Assembly (NCBI GenBank): GCA_021324135.1
Contig: JAJPJO010000109.1
Location: 1-40,499, forward strand
Source: Pseudomonadota bacterium
GTDB lineage: Bacteria > Cyanobacteriota > Vampirovibrionia > Obscuribacterales > Obscuribacteraceae
Direction: 5' to 3'
Length of the DNA stretch: 40,499 bases
Made by a program: the position numbers and the translations under genes. The notes under the pieces are model-generated. The model was given only the letters and a program-made list of their open reading frames with translations, made no database searches and had not been told where the DNA came from. Positions 7,428 through 15,943 of the stretch are shown here, piece after piece. The first letter of the stretch is position 1; each line of letters starts with the position of its first letter.

Positions 7428-7463
7428 AGAAACGCTGTTCTAAGTCGAACCAAGGATTAAGAC

Positions 7464-7505
7464 ATGCTGAAGCTTGCAGCAGTCTTGTTATTCGCGTCTT
7501 CCTGA
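7464..7505 (+). CDS. Possible 13-residue leader peptide or lipoprotein remnant
   Basis: A tiny frame with a good ribosome-binding site (AAGGA eight bases ahead) encodes MLKLAAVLLFASS and then TGA. The hydrophobic run ending in FASS looks like a signal peptide stopped where a lipobox cysteine would stand (TGA against TGC). Without comparison it may be chance. Confidence 0.2.
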   Translation: MLKLAAVLLFASS

Positions 7506-7561
7506 GGGTAAGATGTCATTAGCGACAAGCCCATTCCTTTTATTAATATGCGAGGCGCGCA

Positions 7562-8380
7562 ATGAATTCAAAAGATGGAGCCCGCCGGTCCAGGCGGAGC
7601 TGTCTGGTGATTGCCGTAGCCCTGTCCTTTACTCTGTCGGCTTCGATTTGCTCAGCCCAGGCAGCCGATCGGTCCGAGGGTGCCACCGGCGACGGCAAGG
7701 TCGCCACTCCTGGACTGGACTCAGCCCCGGCTGCCCCAGGCGCCGATGCAAGCGCTGCGGGTGGCACGCCTGCTGCAAGCGCTCCGGGAGACAGCGGTAA
7801 CGCTGGCGGTGCCAGTCAGGCTGCACAGGCAAGCGCCGCTGATAAAGATGACAAAGCGCCGCAGTTGCCAAATGTCGACGAGGCTTTTTCCAATTTGACG
7901 CAATCACACCAGGCGATTGAGCCCGCACCGTACATTCGCGGCACGATTGAAAAAACGGTGGACGGAACACCACCCACCCTGACTCAGACGGCCGCCGCAT
8001 TGACTGCCACGACGACGAGCGCCTTATTCAAAACCGACAAGGCAGCGGCACCAGTTACGATCAATACGGTGATTCAAACTTATAAGTCCGGCAAATACAG
8101 AGACGCATTGACAATGATCGCCGGCATGAAACCTTCCGACGTGACCCATTATTGGTCCGGACTGTGCTACCAGGGCCAAAACCAGCTGCACCAGGCAGGG
8201 CTGGAATTTCAATGGGTGGCGTCTTACTCCAAAGATCCACAGCTGCGCTTCAACGCCCAGCGTGCTTTGCTCGTCGTTAATCGATACGCGCAAGGACGAA
8301 CCTATGCTGGTCAGGGGAACACCTTCAACCGTCCTATAAGCTCTCCCGCCCGAGGTGGCGGCGGCAGCGGTCGCGGTTGA
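7562..8380 (+). CDS. Secreted Ala/Gly/Pro-rich protein with TPR-like C-terminal part
   Basis: A 272-residue protein with a signal peptide (basic RRSRRS, hydrophobic core about 14-30, cleavage likely near SAQAAD). Residues 35-105 are low complexity, rich in Ala, Gly, Asp and Pro, and likely disordered. Residues about 165-245 look like a helix-turn-helix repeat pair (TVIQTYKSGKYRDALTMIAG, then LHQAGLEFQWVASYSKDPQLRFNAQRALLV) of the TPR kind. The end in this frame is a Gly-rich tail (RGGGGSGRG). An overlapping reading frame (8340-8450) reads as a more protein-like continuation (PPEVAAAAVAVEEAKPEEPG), so a frameshift near the end is possible. GAGG precedes the ATG. The protein is probably periplasmic; its function is unknown. 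Confidence 0.75.
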   Translation: MNSKDGARRSRRSCLVIAVALSFTLSASICSAQAADRSEGATGDGKVATPGLDSAPAAPGADASAAGGTPAASAPGDSGNAGGASQAAQASAADKDDKAPQLPNVDEAFSNLTQSHQAIEPAPYIRGTIEKTVDGTPPTLTQTAAALTATTTSALFKTDKAAAPVTINTVIQTYKSGKYRDALTMIAGMKPSDVTHYWSGLCYQGQNQLHQAGLEFQWVASYSKDPQLRFNAQRALLVVNRYAQGRTYAGQGNTFNRPISSPARGGGGSGRG

Positions 8381-8392
8381 GGAGGCTAAGCC

Positions 8393-8413
8393 TGAGGAGC
8401 CGGGTGCTCCTCA
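8393..8413 (+). terminator. Hairpin after the secreted protein gene
   Basis: TGAGGAGC and GCTCCTCA pair over eight bases around the loop CGGGT. No T-run follows on either strand, so it is not a standard intrinsic terminator. It lies within the alternative frame mentioned for the preceding gene, so it may also be coding. Confidence 0.3.
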
Positions 8414-8555
8414 AACCAAGAGAAATCGACAGAATAAAAAATCGAATTGGGTACAGATCGGATGCAATTCTGATTTAGTATCTAAAGCATGGCAAAGAAA
8501 CAAACCAGGCAGCACCGAATGCAATACCACATGCAGAGGTATTGAGTGACCCGGG

Positions 8556-8561
8556 TATAAT
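8556..8561 (+). promoter_or_regulatory. Candidate -10 element for the DUF3592-like gene
   Basis: A perfect TATAAT lies 48 bases ahead of the next start codon. No good -35 box is seen 16-18 bases further upstream, so this is a weak prediction resting on one hexamer. Confidence 0.35.
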
Positions 8562-8608
8562 TCACATGGAAGCCAGAGCATCCAATGTCAAGCAGGTGAT
8601 CGAAGAAA

Positions 8609-9340
8609 ATGTTTAAGCTGATTTCTTATCCGATTATGTTCATTCTGATTTGCTATGGCGTGTGGCTGCTTCTTGCAGCAGGACAATACAAAGATAAATT
8701 CGTCAAAGCAAAAGATTGGAACACGGTGCAAGGTCGAGTGGTCATGCGAGATGAAGGCGTGCACTTTCAAATCTATAACCCGATGACCTGGCACCAGATT
8801 TTAGTTTGCCAACCATCAATCACATTTGCATACACAGTCAATGGTAAACGTATTGAAAAAACGGACAAGTTGCCACCGTGCTTGATGCTGGTTCGTATTG
8901 CCACGCGGGGCGATTACGATCCAAACGGCGTTGATGAGGAAAATGAGCCCACCTTCAGGCAAATGATGGAAGAAAGCGCCGCTGTTCGGGCCAAGCACCC
9001 GAGAGAACCGGTAGACATCAGTAAGCACATCTACATGCAGGATGGAAAAGTTCAGTTCAGGTCCCTGGGTAAACTCATGGATGCAACCAAAATCAGCGAG
9101 GAAGAACGGGATGTGTTCCGCCCGCGTGTCGAGGTGAAATACAGAGCCGGAGATCCTGAGGAGGCAGTCACTGACAAGGACATGATTAAGGGCTACGAAG
9201 CCATGTTCAATTCCGGAGTCTGGGGAATCATCATCGGAATCGTGGGAGCCGCCGCTCTATTCTTTCATCAATGGGTAACCAAACCCAGTCAGGAAGATAT
9301 CGACATGCAATTCCAGGGGAGGCCATCGATCAAGTACTGA
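8609..9340 (+). CDS. DUF3592-like membrane protein
   Basis: A 243-residue protein with a membrane segment at each end (about residues 8-26 and 204-222) and an extracytoplasmic domain between. The domain has features of DUF3592: VQGRVVMRDEG, then FAYTVNGKRIE, and later VEVKYRAGDPEEAV, which fits the family's V-x-Y-x-P-x-x-P-like ending strand. A long charged insert (about 110-165) separates these parts. AGGTGATCGAAGAAA precedes the ATG. The stop overlaps the next start as TGATG, so the two form a pair. The role of the family is not known; a cell-envelope position is inferred. Confidence 0.7.
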   Translation: MFKLISYPIMFILICYGVWLLLAAGQYKDKFVKAKDWNTVQGRVVMRDEGVHFQIYNPMTWHQILVCQPSITFAYTVNGKRIEKTDKLPPCLMLVRIATRGDYDPNGVDEENEPTFRQMMEESAAVRAKHPREPVDISKHIYMQDGKVQFRSLGKLMDATKISEEERDVFRPRVEVKYRAGDPEEAVTDKDMIKGYEAMFNSGVWGIIIGIVGAAALFFHQWVTKPSQEDIDMQFQGRPSIKY

Positions 9341-9657
9341 TGCACGGTCATTCTCTTGAATCAATTCTGATCCTTCTAGGTACGGTTCTTCTCGCTACTG
9401 GCGTCGGTTTCGGTTGGTTTTGCTACTCCAAGGCCGACGTCGATGAGGTGGAGAAGGCTTCGTATCTGGTATCATTATCACATTCATTCGCATTCACGAA
9501 CATCTGGATCTGGGGCTCGGTTTTCGGGCTGATAACCATGGTAGCAGGCATGTTTGCTCTGTTCGTCGGGCTTCTAGGTATGAAGCGACTTGACGAAATG
9601 CTGCTCTGGTACAAAACCATTTTTGGCTCTGGAACCATATGTGGTGGTCCGTTTTAA
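9340..9657 (+). CDS. Small two-pass membrane protein
   Basis: A 105-residue protein starting at an ATG that overlaps the stop of the gene before it (TGATG). Two hydrophobic segments are seen, at about residues 7-28 (ILILLGTVLLATGVGFGWF) and 55-78 (WGSVFGLITMVAGMFALFVGLL). The end carries CGGPF. The tight coupling suggests it works with the DUF3592-like protein. I do not recognise a family. Confidence 0.7.
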   Translation: MHGHSLESILILLGTVLLATGVGFGWFCYSKADVDEVEKASYLVSLSHSFAFTNIWIWGSVFGLITMVAGMFALFVGLLGMKRLDEMLLWYKTIFGSGTICGGPF

Positions 9658-9679
9658 AGGCCCGTTAACTGCATCGCTT

Positions 9680-10273
9680 TTATTCGATCTCTAGAAGTTT
9701 GAGCGAGCCCAGGAATCTATTTGCCTCGGGCGAGTTGACAAAGCTCTTGGTTCCGCAAACGACAAGGCAGTAGCTGGATTTGAACTCCGTCGTGCCGATT
9801 AGATAAACGCGCAGTTTAAAGTACCGATCGCCCGAGCCAATGGTTCCTTCGATCTCCTTGCCCTGCCGAAATGCATCCGGCGCGCAACCGGCACCGTAAT
9901 ATTGAATCGGTGTCGTCATCGTCGGTGTGCCGTCAATCGATTTCACGAGCTTCGAGCTCAAGTCGTTCAGCGAAGCCTGGAATTGATCCGGAGTCATCAA
10001 CACGCCCATTACCAGTCCGAAGGAAAGCGCATAAAAGCCTTCCTCGTGTTTGTACATGTAGGTCGAGTTGAACAGATCGTTAAAAGACGCCACTTCATCG
10101 CGCGGCCCCGGCATCACCACCTCGAGATGAGAGTGCTTTGGTTTGAACGTCTCCATTTGCGGCGTGCCCTTGGCGGCGCTTTGCAGTCCGAGTACATTCT
10201 TGAACGCCCGCGTGCAACCGGAATTAGCAACTACGATTAGAGAAAATAATGTGAGGATCAGAATCTTTTTCAT
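9680..10273 (-). CDS. Probable lipoprotein of unknown function
   Basis: A 197-residue protein. The start at 10273 is chosen because it is preceded by AGGAAGAG and gives a proper signal sequence (MKKILILTLFSLIVVANSGC). C20 could be lipid-modified, although asparagine three positions ahead of it is unusual for a lipobox. An upstream in-frame start would add 26 residues ahead of the signal. The mature part includes a YMYKHEEGFYALSFG stretch and later GSGDRYFKLRVYLIG, suggesting a mixed alpha/beta domain that I do not recognise. It converges with the + strand pair before it and diverges from the next lipoprotein gene, with 255 bases between them for promoters. Confidence 0.7.
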   Translation of the reverse strand: MKKILILTLFSLIVVANSGCTRAFKNVLGLQSAAKGTPQMETFKPKHSHLEVVMPGPRDEVASFNDLFNSTYMYKHEEGFYALSFGLVMGVLMTPDQFQASLNDLSSKLVKSIDGTPTMTTPIQYYGAGCAPDAFRQGKEIEGTIGSGDRYFKLRVYLIGTTEFKSSYCLVVCGTKSFVNSPEANRFLGSLKLLEIE

Positions 10274-10528
10274 GGCACTCTTCCTGGAATTTATCGTTTT
10301 TTTAAAAGGCTTGCTGGCAATGCTGGTTTTCGAAAGGTTACCATTTGACACATCCTATGTTCCCAAGAGAACAACTGCGAAAACGGCAAGCACATGAAAA
10401 TATTAAAAGCGGATTTATAGCATATGGGCGAATATTACTGTATCCTAAAAATGGGTCGGACTGACACTTACAGAGCGTGCGATTCGGCGATTGGCGCTCC
10501 GGAACTTAAAATCTACAGGATGCTCGAG

Positions 10529-11314
10529 ATGCGAAAGATTCTATTCACGTTGTTTGTTATCGGCGCCTGTTGCGCGTGCGACAATCCCGAAGATTATACG
10601 CACCCCAAGACAGGCTCTTCCGGCACCACAGGCAGTGCAGCCACCGGCTCGTCGACCGCATCCACCAGCGCGTCACAAAGCACGACAAGCAGCTCCAATA
10701 CAGGAAGCTCAGCTGCAGTCAGCGGTCCAGTCGGCCGGGACGATTCTCCCACTAAGACGGCGGATATTGCGGCGAGCAAGTTTGAAACAGTCACCATCGA
10801 TGGTGGCGGTGAAGTCGAAATCAATGTCGGTAAACCATACCATGTCGCCGTGCTCTGCAATGAGAAGAGCATGCCGATGCTCAAGGTGGTCGAGAAAGGC
10901 ACCTCACTGAATATAACGACCGATCGAAACTTCAAAGCGGCAGTTGCAAAAGTGACCGTGGATACGCCAAAGTTGAACGAGATCTACGCTAATGGCACTA
11001 TGCTGGTAAAGGTCAACGGTGTAACCGGAGCGCATCTGTCAATAACAGGGAACGGATCCTCTACCGTGGAAGCCAACGGCACGATTGATTCTCTCATGGC
11101 CAATGGTGATGGTGCCTGCCTGCTTCGCCTCAGCAATCTGGAATCGAAAACCGCAAATATTACATCTGCCGGGAAATCATGCCTGGAGATAAAAGCTACC
11201 CAGCAAGCCACCGCGAAAAGCACCGGCGATTCCGTCATAAAAATCAGCGGCAAACCAAACGTAACCAAGGAACGCTCCGATAACAGCATCATCAGCGTTG
11301 TCGGAGGGAAATAA
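10529..11314 (+). CDS. Lipoprotein with DUF2807/GIN-type beta-helical domain
   Basis: A 261-residue protein. The start is set at 10529, where the signal sequence begins (MRKILFTLFVIGACCAC); 10520 is a close alternative with AGG directly ahead. The lipobox region IGAC-C fits lipid attachment. A Ser/Thr/Gly linker follows (about 30-75), then a domain from about 85 with the pattern of DUF2807 (GIN): FETVTIDGGGEVEIN, a later IYANGTMLVKVNG, and repeated short strands ending in SVVGGK. Such domains are beta-helical and found on bacterial surfaces, often as adhesin-like or envelope-stress-related proteins. The specific role here is unknown. Confidence 0.8.
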   Translation: MRKILFTLFVIGACCACDNPEDYTHPKTGSSGTTGSAATGSSTASTSASQSTTSSSNTGSSAAVSGPVGRDDSPTKTADIAASKFETVTIDGGGEVEINVGKPYHVAVLCNEKSMPMLKVVEKGTSLNITTDRNFKAAVAKVTVDTPKLNEIYANGTMLVKVNGVTGAHLSITGNGSSTVEANGTIDSLMANGDGACLLRLSNLESKTANITSAGKSCLEIKATQQATAKSTGDSVIKISGKPNVTKERSDNSIISVVGGK

Positions 11315-11421
11315 AAGATATTGCGAATCACTATTGTCGCGAAAATACAAAAGCCATTTTGATTTCACCTTCGCTTCACGTTGGCTGACTAGGATACTGC
11401 CATCAAGCGGAGGTATGCTTA

Positions 11422-13041
11422 GTGAGACACCGATCAAGCCGCGGAAGTTTGCTGCTCCTCCTCATCTGCCTGGTGCCGCTTGTGGCTTTGGTCTTCGTTT
11501 TCGCCGTCAAATGCGTCGCCGTCGTGATCGCCCATGAAAGACACGTAGCTGCCGCCCAGGCAGCGGCACTGACCGCCGCGAAGGATCTTTCCAGAATTGT
11601 TATCGACGATCCGTATTTCGGCTATATTTCCCTCGCCGATCAGCCGCCTATAGGCAACGGCACTCTGGCGGAAGACGGTGAGCCTTTGCCTGTCACAGGT
11701 ATAAACACAATCATCGGAACGGCACGCCTGGATTACATAATCGCCAATGCTATCGGAGATGACGATTTGATCTCCGAAGCGAGAATGGAAGCGCATCAGG
11801 CACGTCGCGCCGCCATTCGCCTCTCTCACGCCCTTGCCAAATCGTTGAATCAGGGCAACAACCAATACACCGATCTCGATGGCAAAAAAATCTCTCCTTA
11901 CAAAGACGCTTTTGAAACTTACAAACAAAACCTTAAAACAGACGCCTATTTGAGCAAAGCAACAATTGATGAATTCACCCTCGAGCTGGGTTGGCTGTCA
12001 AAAGCGGCAACTACTCAAACGCCCATGCCGAAGCCCGAACAGTATGCTTCGCTGCCTAATGGTATCAAATACAGTGCGACATATCCGGGGTTCGTAAATC
12101 TTCCCGTCGGCAACGAAGACTTCTACTTCGCAGGTCTGGCAACCAGACCTGCGCTAGTCGACGAGCATAACTTTCAGCTGTTCGACTCGCAACATCCATC
12201 GACAATCGTCCGCGTATCCAGCAATGTTTCCGTGAGCTTGCCGACTAACGATGACGTCAATCTTTGCGCCGACAGTTGCGCAATGCCGTTCGCCACTGCT
12301 GATAAACAGCCCGGTTGTTGCTTTGTTTTATCCTTTTGCGACGGCGTCCCTCAACGCTTACGCTCATTGCATGATCTTTTCAGCGACCAGAGCATGGAGC
12401 GCTCGCAAGTTTCACCACTCACCGCATCAGGAGGCGACTATCCTGATGACACGCAAGCAGCATTGCGCCCAGCGGCGGGACGGACCACCCTCAATCGAAT
12501 GTTTGCCCGCGGCTTCCTGCACTGGCTCCGCACAGCCCATACGCGTCCACGTGTCGACTCCGCGATCTCTGTCATCAATGCGCCACTGAAGGTGGTGCCT
12601 AATCCATATACCGGACGGGTTCGCCCGATCGTTTATTGGATCGACGAGAATGGCGAGATGCTCGTGTCCGCACCGGCGGAAAATCCGTTTTCGCAGCAGA
12701 CCGTATTTCAAAATCAGGATTCGCTGCTTGCCTACGACTCCGTCAATCTCGACAGCAAATTCTGGACCGTATCTCTGCGCGATCTGGTGTCGCGCCTGGG
12801 GAACCAGGAGGGCGGCAAACATGCCGGTCAGCCGTTGGCGCCATCTAAAAACTGGAGCTCGATCTCCGGCGGACTGCCAATAACGGAGCGCAGTCCGGCC
12901 GCGCCATCAGCAAATGCGGCGGCAGCGAACGCGACGACCCTGCCGCGAGTTCGCAACTTCTATCAGGAGGGCCGGCTGGCATTCGAATTTCAGCTTATGG
13001 CACCACGCGCGATATCAGCCCAGCTGAACTCGACACACTGA
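11422..13041 (+). CDS. TadG-like N-terminal membrane-anchored protein, long unknown C-terminal part
   Basis: A 539-residue protein starting at GTG with GGAGG nearby. The N-terminus follows the TadG/Flp pilus-associated pattern: RG, a hydrophobic run (LLLLLICLVPLVALVFVF), and an Ala-rich helix (AAAQAAALTAAK). The rest is an extracytoplasmic region of about 480 residues, not recognised, with short Pro/Ala-rich stretches near 480-500. Cysteines at about 283, 287, 299 and 300 are clustered (NLCADSC, GCCF) and could form disulfides. No other tad genes are visible in this window, so it may be an orphan or part of a scattered system. It ends 46 bases before the end of ileS, on the opposite strand. 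Confidence 0.65.
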   Translation: MRHRSSRGSLLLLLICLVPLVALVFVFAVKCVAVVIAHERHVAAAQAAALTAAKDLSRIVIDDPYFGYISLADQPPIGNGTLAEDGEPLPVTGINTIIGTARLDYIIANAIGDDDLISEARMEAHQARRAAIRLSHALAKSLNQGNNQYTDLDGKKISPYKDAFETYKQNLKTDAYLSKATIDEFTLELGWLSKAATTQTPMPKPEQYASLPNGIKYSATYPGFVNLPVGNEDFYFAGLATRPALVDEHNFQLFDSQHPSTIVRVSSNVSVSLPTNDDVNLCADSCAMPFATADKQPGCCFVLSFCDGVPQRLRSLHDLFSDQSMERSQVSPLTASGGDYPDDTQAALRPAAGRTTLNRMFARGFLHWLRTAHTRPRVDSAISVINAPLKVVPNPYTGRVRPIVYWIDENGEMLVSAPAENPFSQQTVFQNQDSLLAYDSVNLDSKFWTVSLRDLVSRLGNQEGGKHAGQPLAPSKNWSSISGGLPITERSPAAPSANAAAANATTLPRVRNFYQEGRLAFEFQLMAPRAISAQLNSTH

Positions 13042-13087
13042 AACTGGCAGTGCCAACACTGAAAGTGGGCAGCGGCTGGTGCAGCTT

Positions 13088-15943
13088 TTATCCGCAGCAG
13101 ACCGCCAGCGCCTCAGCGCAGACATCGCAGACTTCGGGGAAGCGGCTATCAGAGCCGACTTTGTTCGAGTACTTCCAGCAGCGCGAGCACTTGTTTCCTT
13201 CCGCCCGGAGAACGCGCACAAAGACCCCGTCCTCATTAACTTGCGAAAGGATGCCATTGCCGGCCGTAGCGCTGCCGTTAGCCGCTGACTGCTGCACTTG
13301 TGCTTGCGAGGTGATGAAGAAGCCGCTCAAGTCATTGCCCAACGATTGCACCTTTCCTCGCAGCGCCTCATCGTCAAAATGAAGGATGACCTGCGCCTCC
13401 AGCGAGCTGCCGATCTTGCGCGCCGCTCGCGCTTCCTCGAGCGCTTTGTTGACCGTGTAGCGAACCGAGATGAGGTCCTTCCAAAATGTGGACAATTCCT
13501 CGTTCGAATACTTGCTCTGCACTTGAGGGAAGTCCGTCAGAAGCACGCTCTCTTCCTTGGCGCTGTTCTTCTTGATCGCCTCTGGTATGTGCTGCCAGAT
13601 ATCCTCGGCCAGATGCGGAGTGACAGGCACGAGCAAACGCACCAGCACGTTCAGGATCTCATGCAGCACGGTTTGCACTGCTCTGCGGCTCTCGGCCTTT
13701 TGAGGGGCCGTGTATAGGCGGTCCTTGACTATATCGAAGTAAAAGGCCGAGAGATCGACGACGCAGAAATTCTGCAGTAATTGATAATACTTGAAGAATT
13801 CGTAGTTATCGAAATCCTCGATCACTTCAGCCACCACTTGCTGCAATCTGTGCAGGATGAACTTGTCCAGATCGGACAGCTTCTCGTACGATACGGAATC
13901 GACGCCGGGATCGAAATCGTAGAGATTGCCGAGCAAATATCGTGCCGTGTTTCTCAGTTTGCGATAGACCTCGGCCAGCTGTGCCAGCATGTTCTTGCCG
14001 ATCGGTATATCGTCCGTGTAATTTACCGATGCAACCCAGAGACGCAAAACATCGGCGCCGTACTGTTTGATTACTTCCTCGGGCTCGACCGAGTTGCCCA
14101 GTGACTTCGACATCTTGCGCCCGTTCTCATCAACGACGAAACCATGCGTAAGCACCGTCTTGTACGGCGCTCTTCCGTGCACCGCCACGCTGGTCAGAAG
14201 CGAGGACTGGAACCACCCGCGGTGCTGATCGCTGCCTTCCAGGTAGAGCTCGCAGGGCGTGCCTTTCAATTCCGGGCGCTGATCGAGCACACCGGCATGC
14301 GTGGTTCCCGAGTCGAACCAGACATCCATGGTGTCCGTTTCCTTCTCGAACTCGGAGCCGCCGCACTGGCACTTTATGCCCTCACCCAGCAATTCAGAGG
14401 CACTGCGCGTCCACCAGGCATCCGATCCTTCCTTCTCGAATATGCTCGCCACGTTCCCCATGCTCTCCGCCGTCATCAACGGCTTCTGGCAGGACTGACA
14501 ATAGAAGACCGGTATGGGAACGCCCCAGGTTCGCTGCCGGCTTATGCACCAGTCAGAGCGATTCTCCACCATCGAATAAATGCGATTTCGTCCCGATGCG
14601 GGCAGCCATTTCACTTCATCGATCGCCTCGAGCGCCCGCTTTCTGAAACCATCGACTGATGCAAACCATTGTTCGGTCGCTCTGAATATCAATGGTTTTT
14701 TGCACCGCCAGCAGTGCGGGTAGCTGTGCCTATATTTGCTGTGATGCATCAAGGCGCCTATCTCTTTGAGGTGCTCGACGATCAGCGGATTGGCTTTATC
14801 GTAACGGTTTCCGGCAAACTGCCCGGCTTCCGCGCTGAATATGCCTCGCCCGTCCACCGGCGAGACAACGCCAAGTTTATATTTTTGACCGATCTCGAAG
14901 TCTTCCGGGCCATGACCTGGAGCGGTGTGCACAACGCCGGTTCCGACATCGGCCGTAACGTGCTCACCGACAATGACCCGGCTCAATCTGTCGAGGAACG
15001 GGTGCTTGGTCTCGATCAGCTCCAGCTCTTTCCCTTCAGCAACGCCGAGCACTTTCGCCTCACCATCGGCGATACCAACTTCGGCCAGGAATGCAGGCTT
15101 CAATTCATCCGCCACCACCAGCACACCATGCTCTTTAGTGTCCAGAAACTCGTAGCGGAATTTCGGATGCAGGGCAACGCCCAGGTTACCAGGCAAGGTC
15201 CAGGGAGTTGTCGTCCAGATGACGAAACTTACCTTCTTGTCGCGGGGAACGAAATCGGGAAGCTTTTTCAAGTAATCGGGATGCACCTCGAACTTCACAT
15301 AGATCGAGTGCGATTCGTGATCGGCATATTCGACTTCCGCCTCGGCCAGAGCGGTTTCGCAATTCGGACACCACTGTACCGACTTCAAACCTTTGTAGAG
15401 ATAGCCGGCAGTCGCCATCTTACTGAAAACACGGATTTGAGTCGCTTCGAACTTGGGATCGAGAGTGATGTATGGATGCGCCCAATCACCCCAAACCCCC
15501 AACCTGCGGAAGTTCGCTTCCTGACCTTTGAGATTTTGCAGAGCAAACTCGCGGCAACGATTGCGCAGCTCGACGGTCGAGAGAGCCGAACGTCCGCCTT
15601 TCACGTCTTTCAGAACAGCATTTTCAATCGGCAGTCCGTGACTGTCATAACCAGGAACATAAGGCGAATAAAAGCCGCGCTGGGCCTTGTATTTCGTCAC
15701 TATGTCCTTGAGGATTTTGTTCAGGGCCGTGCCGATGTGGATCTTGCTCGAAGAAAGATAAGGCGGTCCATCGTGCAAGACGAATTTCTCGTTGTTCTTG
15801 CGCTTCTCAACGCTCTTCTCATAAATCCGCTTTTCGTCCCAGGTCTTCTGAAACTCGACCTCGCGCACGAAACTGTTGGCTTTCATTGGAAAGTCAGTCT
15901 GCGGCAGATTTACTTTGTAAGACTTCTCCGGCTTATCGCTCAT
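13088..15943 (-). CDS. ileS: Isoleucine-tRNA ligase
   Basis: A 951-residue class I aminoacyl-tRNA synthetase that charges tRNA-Ile. Present are the HIGH-type motif (HIGTALNKILKD, H69), the KMSKS loop (RKMSKSLGNS), the YLEGSDQHRGWFQ segment of the active site, and a C-terminal zinc site (CSRCW and CDVC). The ATP-binding signature reads PPYLSSSKIHIGT where E. coli-type enzymes have PPYANGxIHIGH. The editing domain lies between the halves, with WTTTPWTLP at its start. The start is ATG 15943 with GGAG eight bases ahead; a TTG six bases upstream is less likely. A leader with a terminator-like hairpin precedes it. Length and domain order are normal for the bacterial type. Confidence 0.96.
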   Translation of the reverse strand: MSDKPEKSYKVNLPQTDFPMKANSFVREVEFQKTWDEKRIYEKSVEKRKNNEKFVLHDGPPYLSSSKIHIGTALNKILKDIVTKYKAQRGFYSPYVPGYDSHGLPIENAVLKDVKGGRSALSTVELRNRCREFALQNLKGQEANFRRLGVWGDWAHPYITLDPKFEATQIRVFSKMATAGYLYKGLKSVQWCPNCETALAEAEVEYADHESHSIYVKFEVHPDYLKKLPDFVPRDKKVSFVIWTTTPWTLPGNLGVALHPKFRYEFLDTKEHGVLVVADELKPAFLAEVGIADGEAKVLGVAEGKELELIETKHPFLDRLSRVIVGEHVTADVGTGVVHTAPGHGPEDFEIGQKYKLGVVSPVDGRGIFSAEAGQFAGNRYDKANPLIVEHLKEIGALMHHSKYRHSYPHCWRCKKPLIFRATEQWFASVDGFRKRALEAIDEVKWLPASGRNRIYSMVENRSDWCISRQRTWGVPIPVFYCQSCQKPLMTAESMGNVASIFEKEGSDAWWTRSASELLGEGIKCQCGGSEFEKETDTMDVWFDSGTTHAGVLDQRPELKGTPCELYLEGSDQHRGWFQSSLLTSVAVHGRAPYKTVLTHGFVVDENGRKMSKSLGNSVEPEEVIKQYGADVLRLWVASVNYTDDIPIGKNMLAQLAEVYRKLRNTARYLLGNLYDFDPGVDSVSYEKLSDLDKFILHRLQQVVAEVIEDFDNYEFFKYYQLLQNFCVVDLSAFYFDIVKDRLYTAPQKAESRRAVQTVLHEILNVLVRLLVPVTPHLAEDIWQHIPEAIKKNSAKEESVLLTDFPQVQSKYSNEELSTFWKDLISVRYTVNKALEEARAARKIGSSLEAQVILHFDDEALRGKVQSLGNDLSGFFITSQAQVQQSAANGSATAGNGILSQVNEDGVFVRVLRAEGNKCSRCWKYSNKVGSDSRFPEVCDVCAEALAVCCG

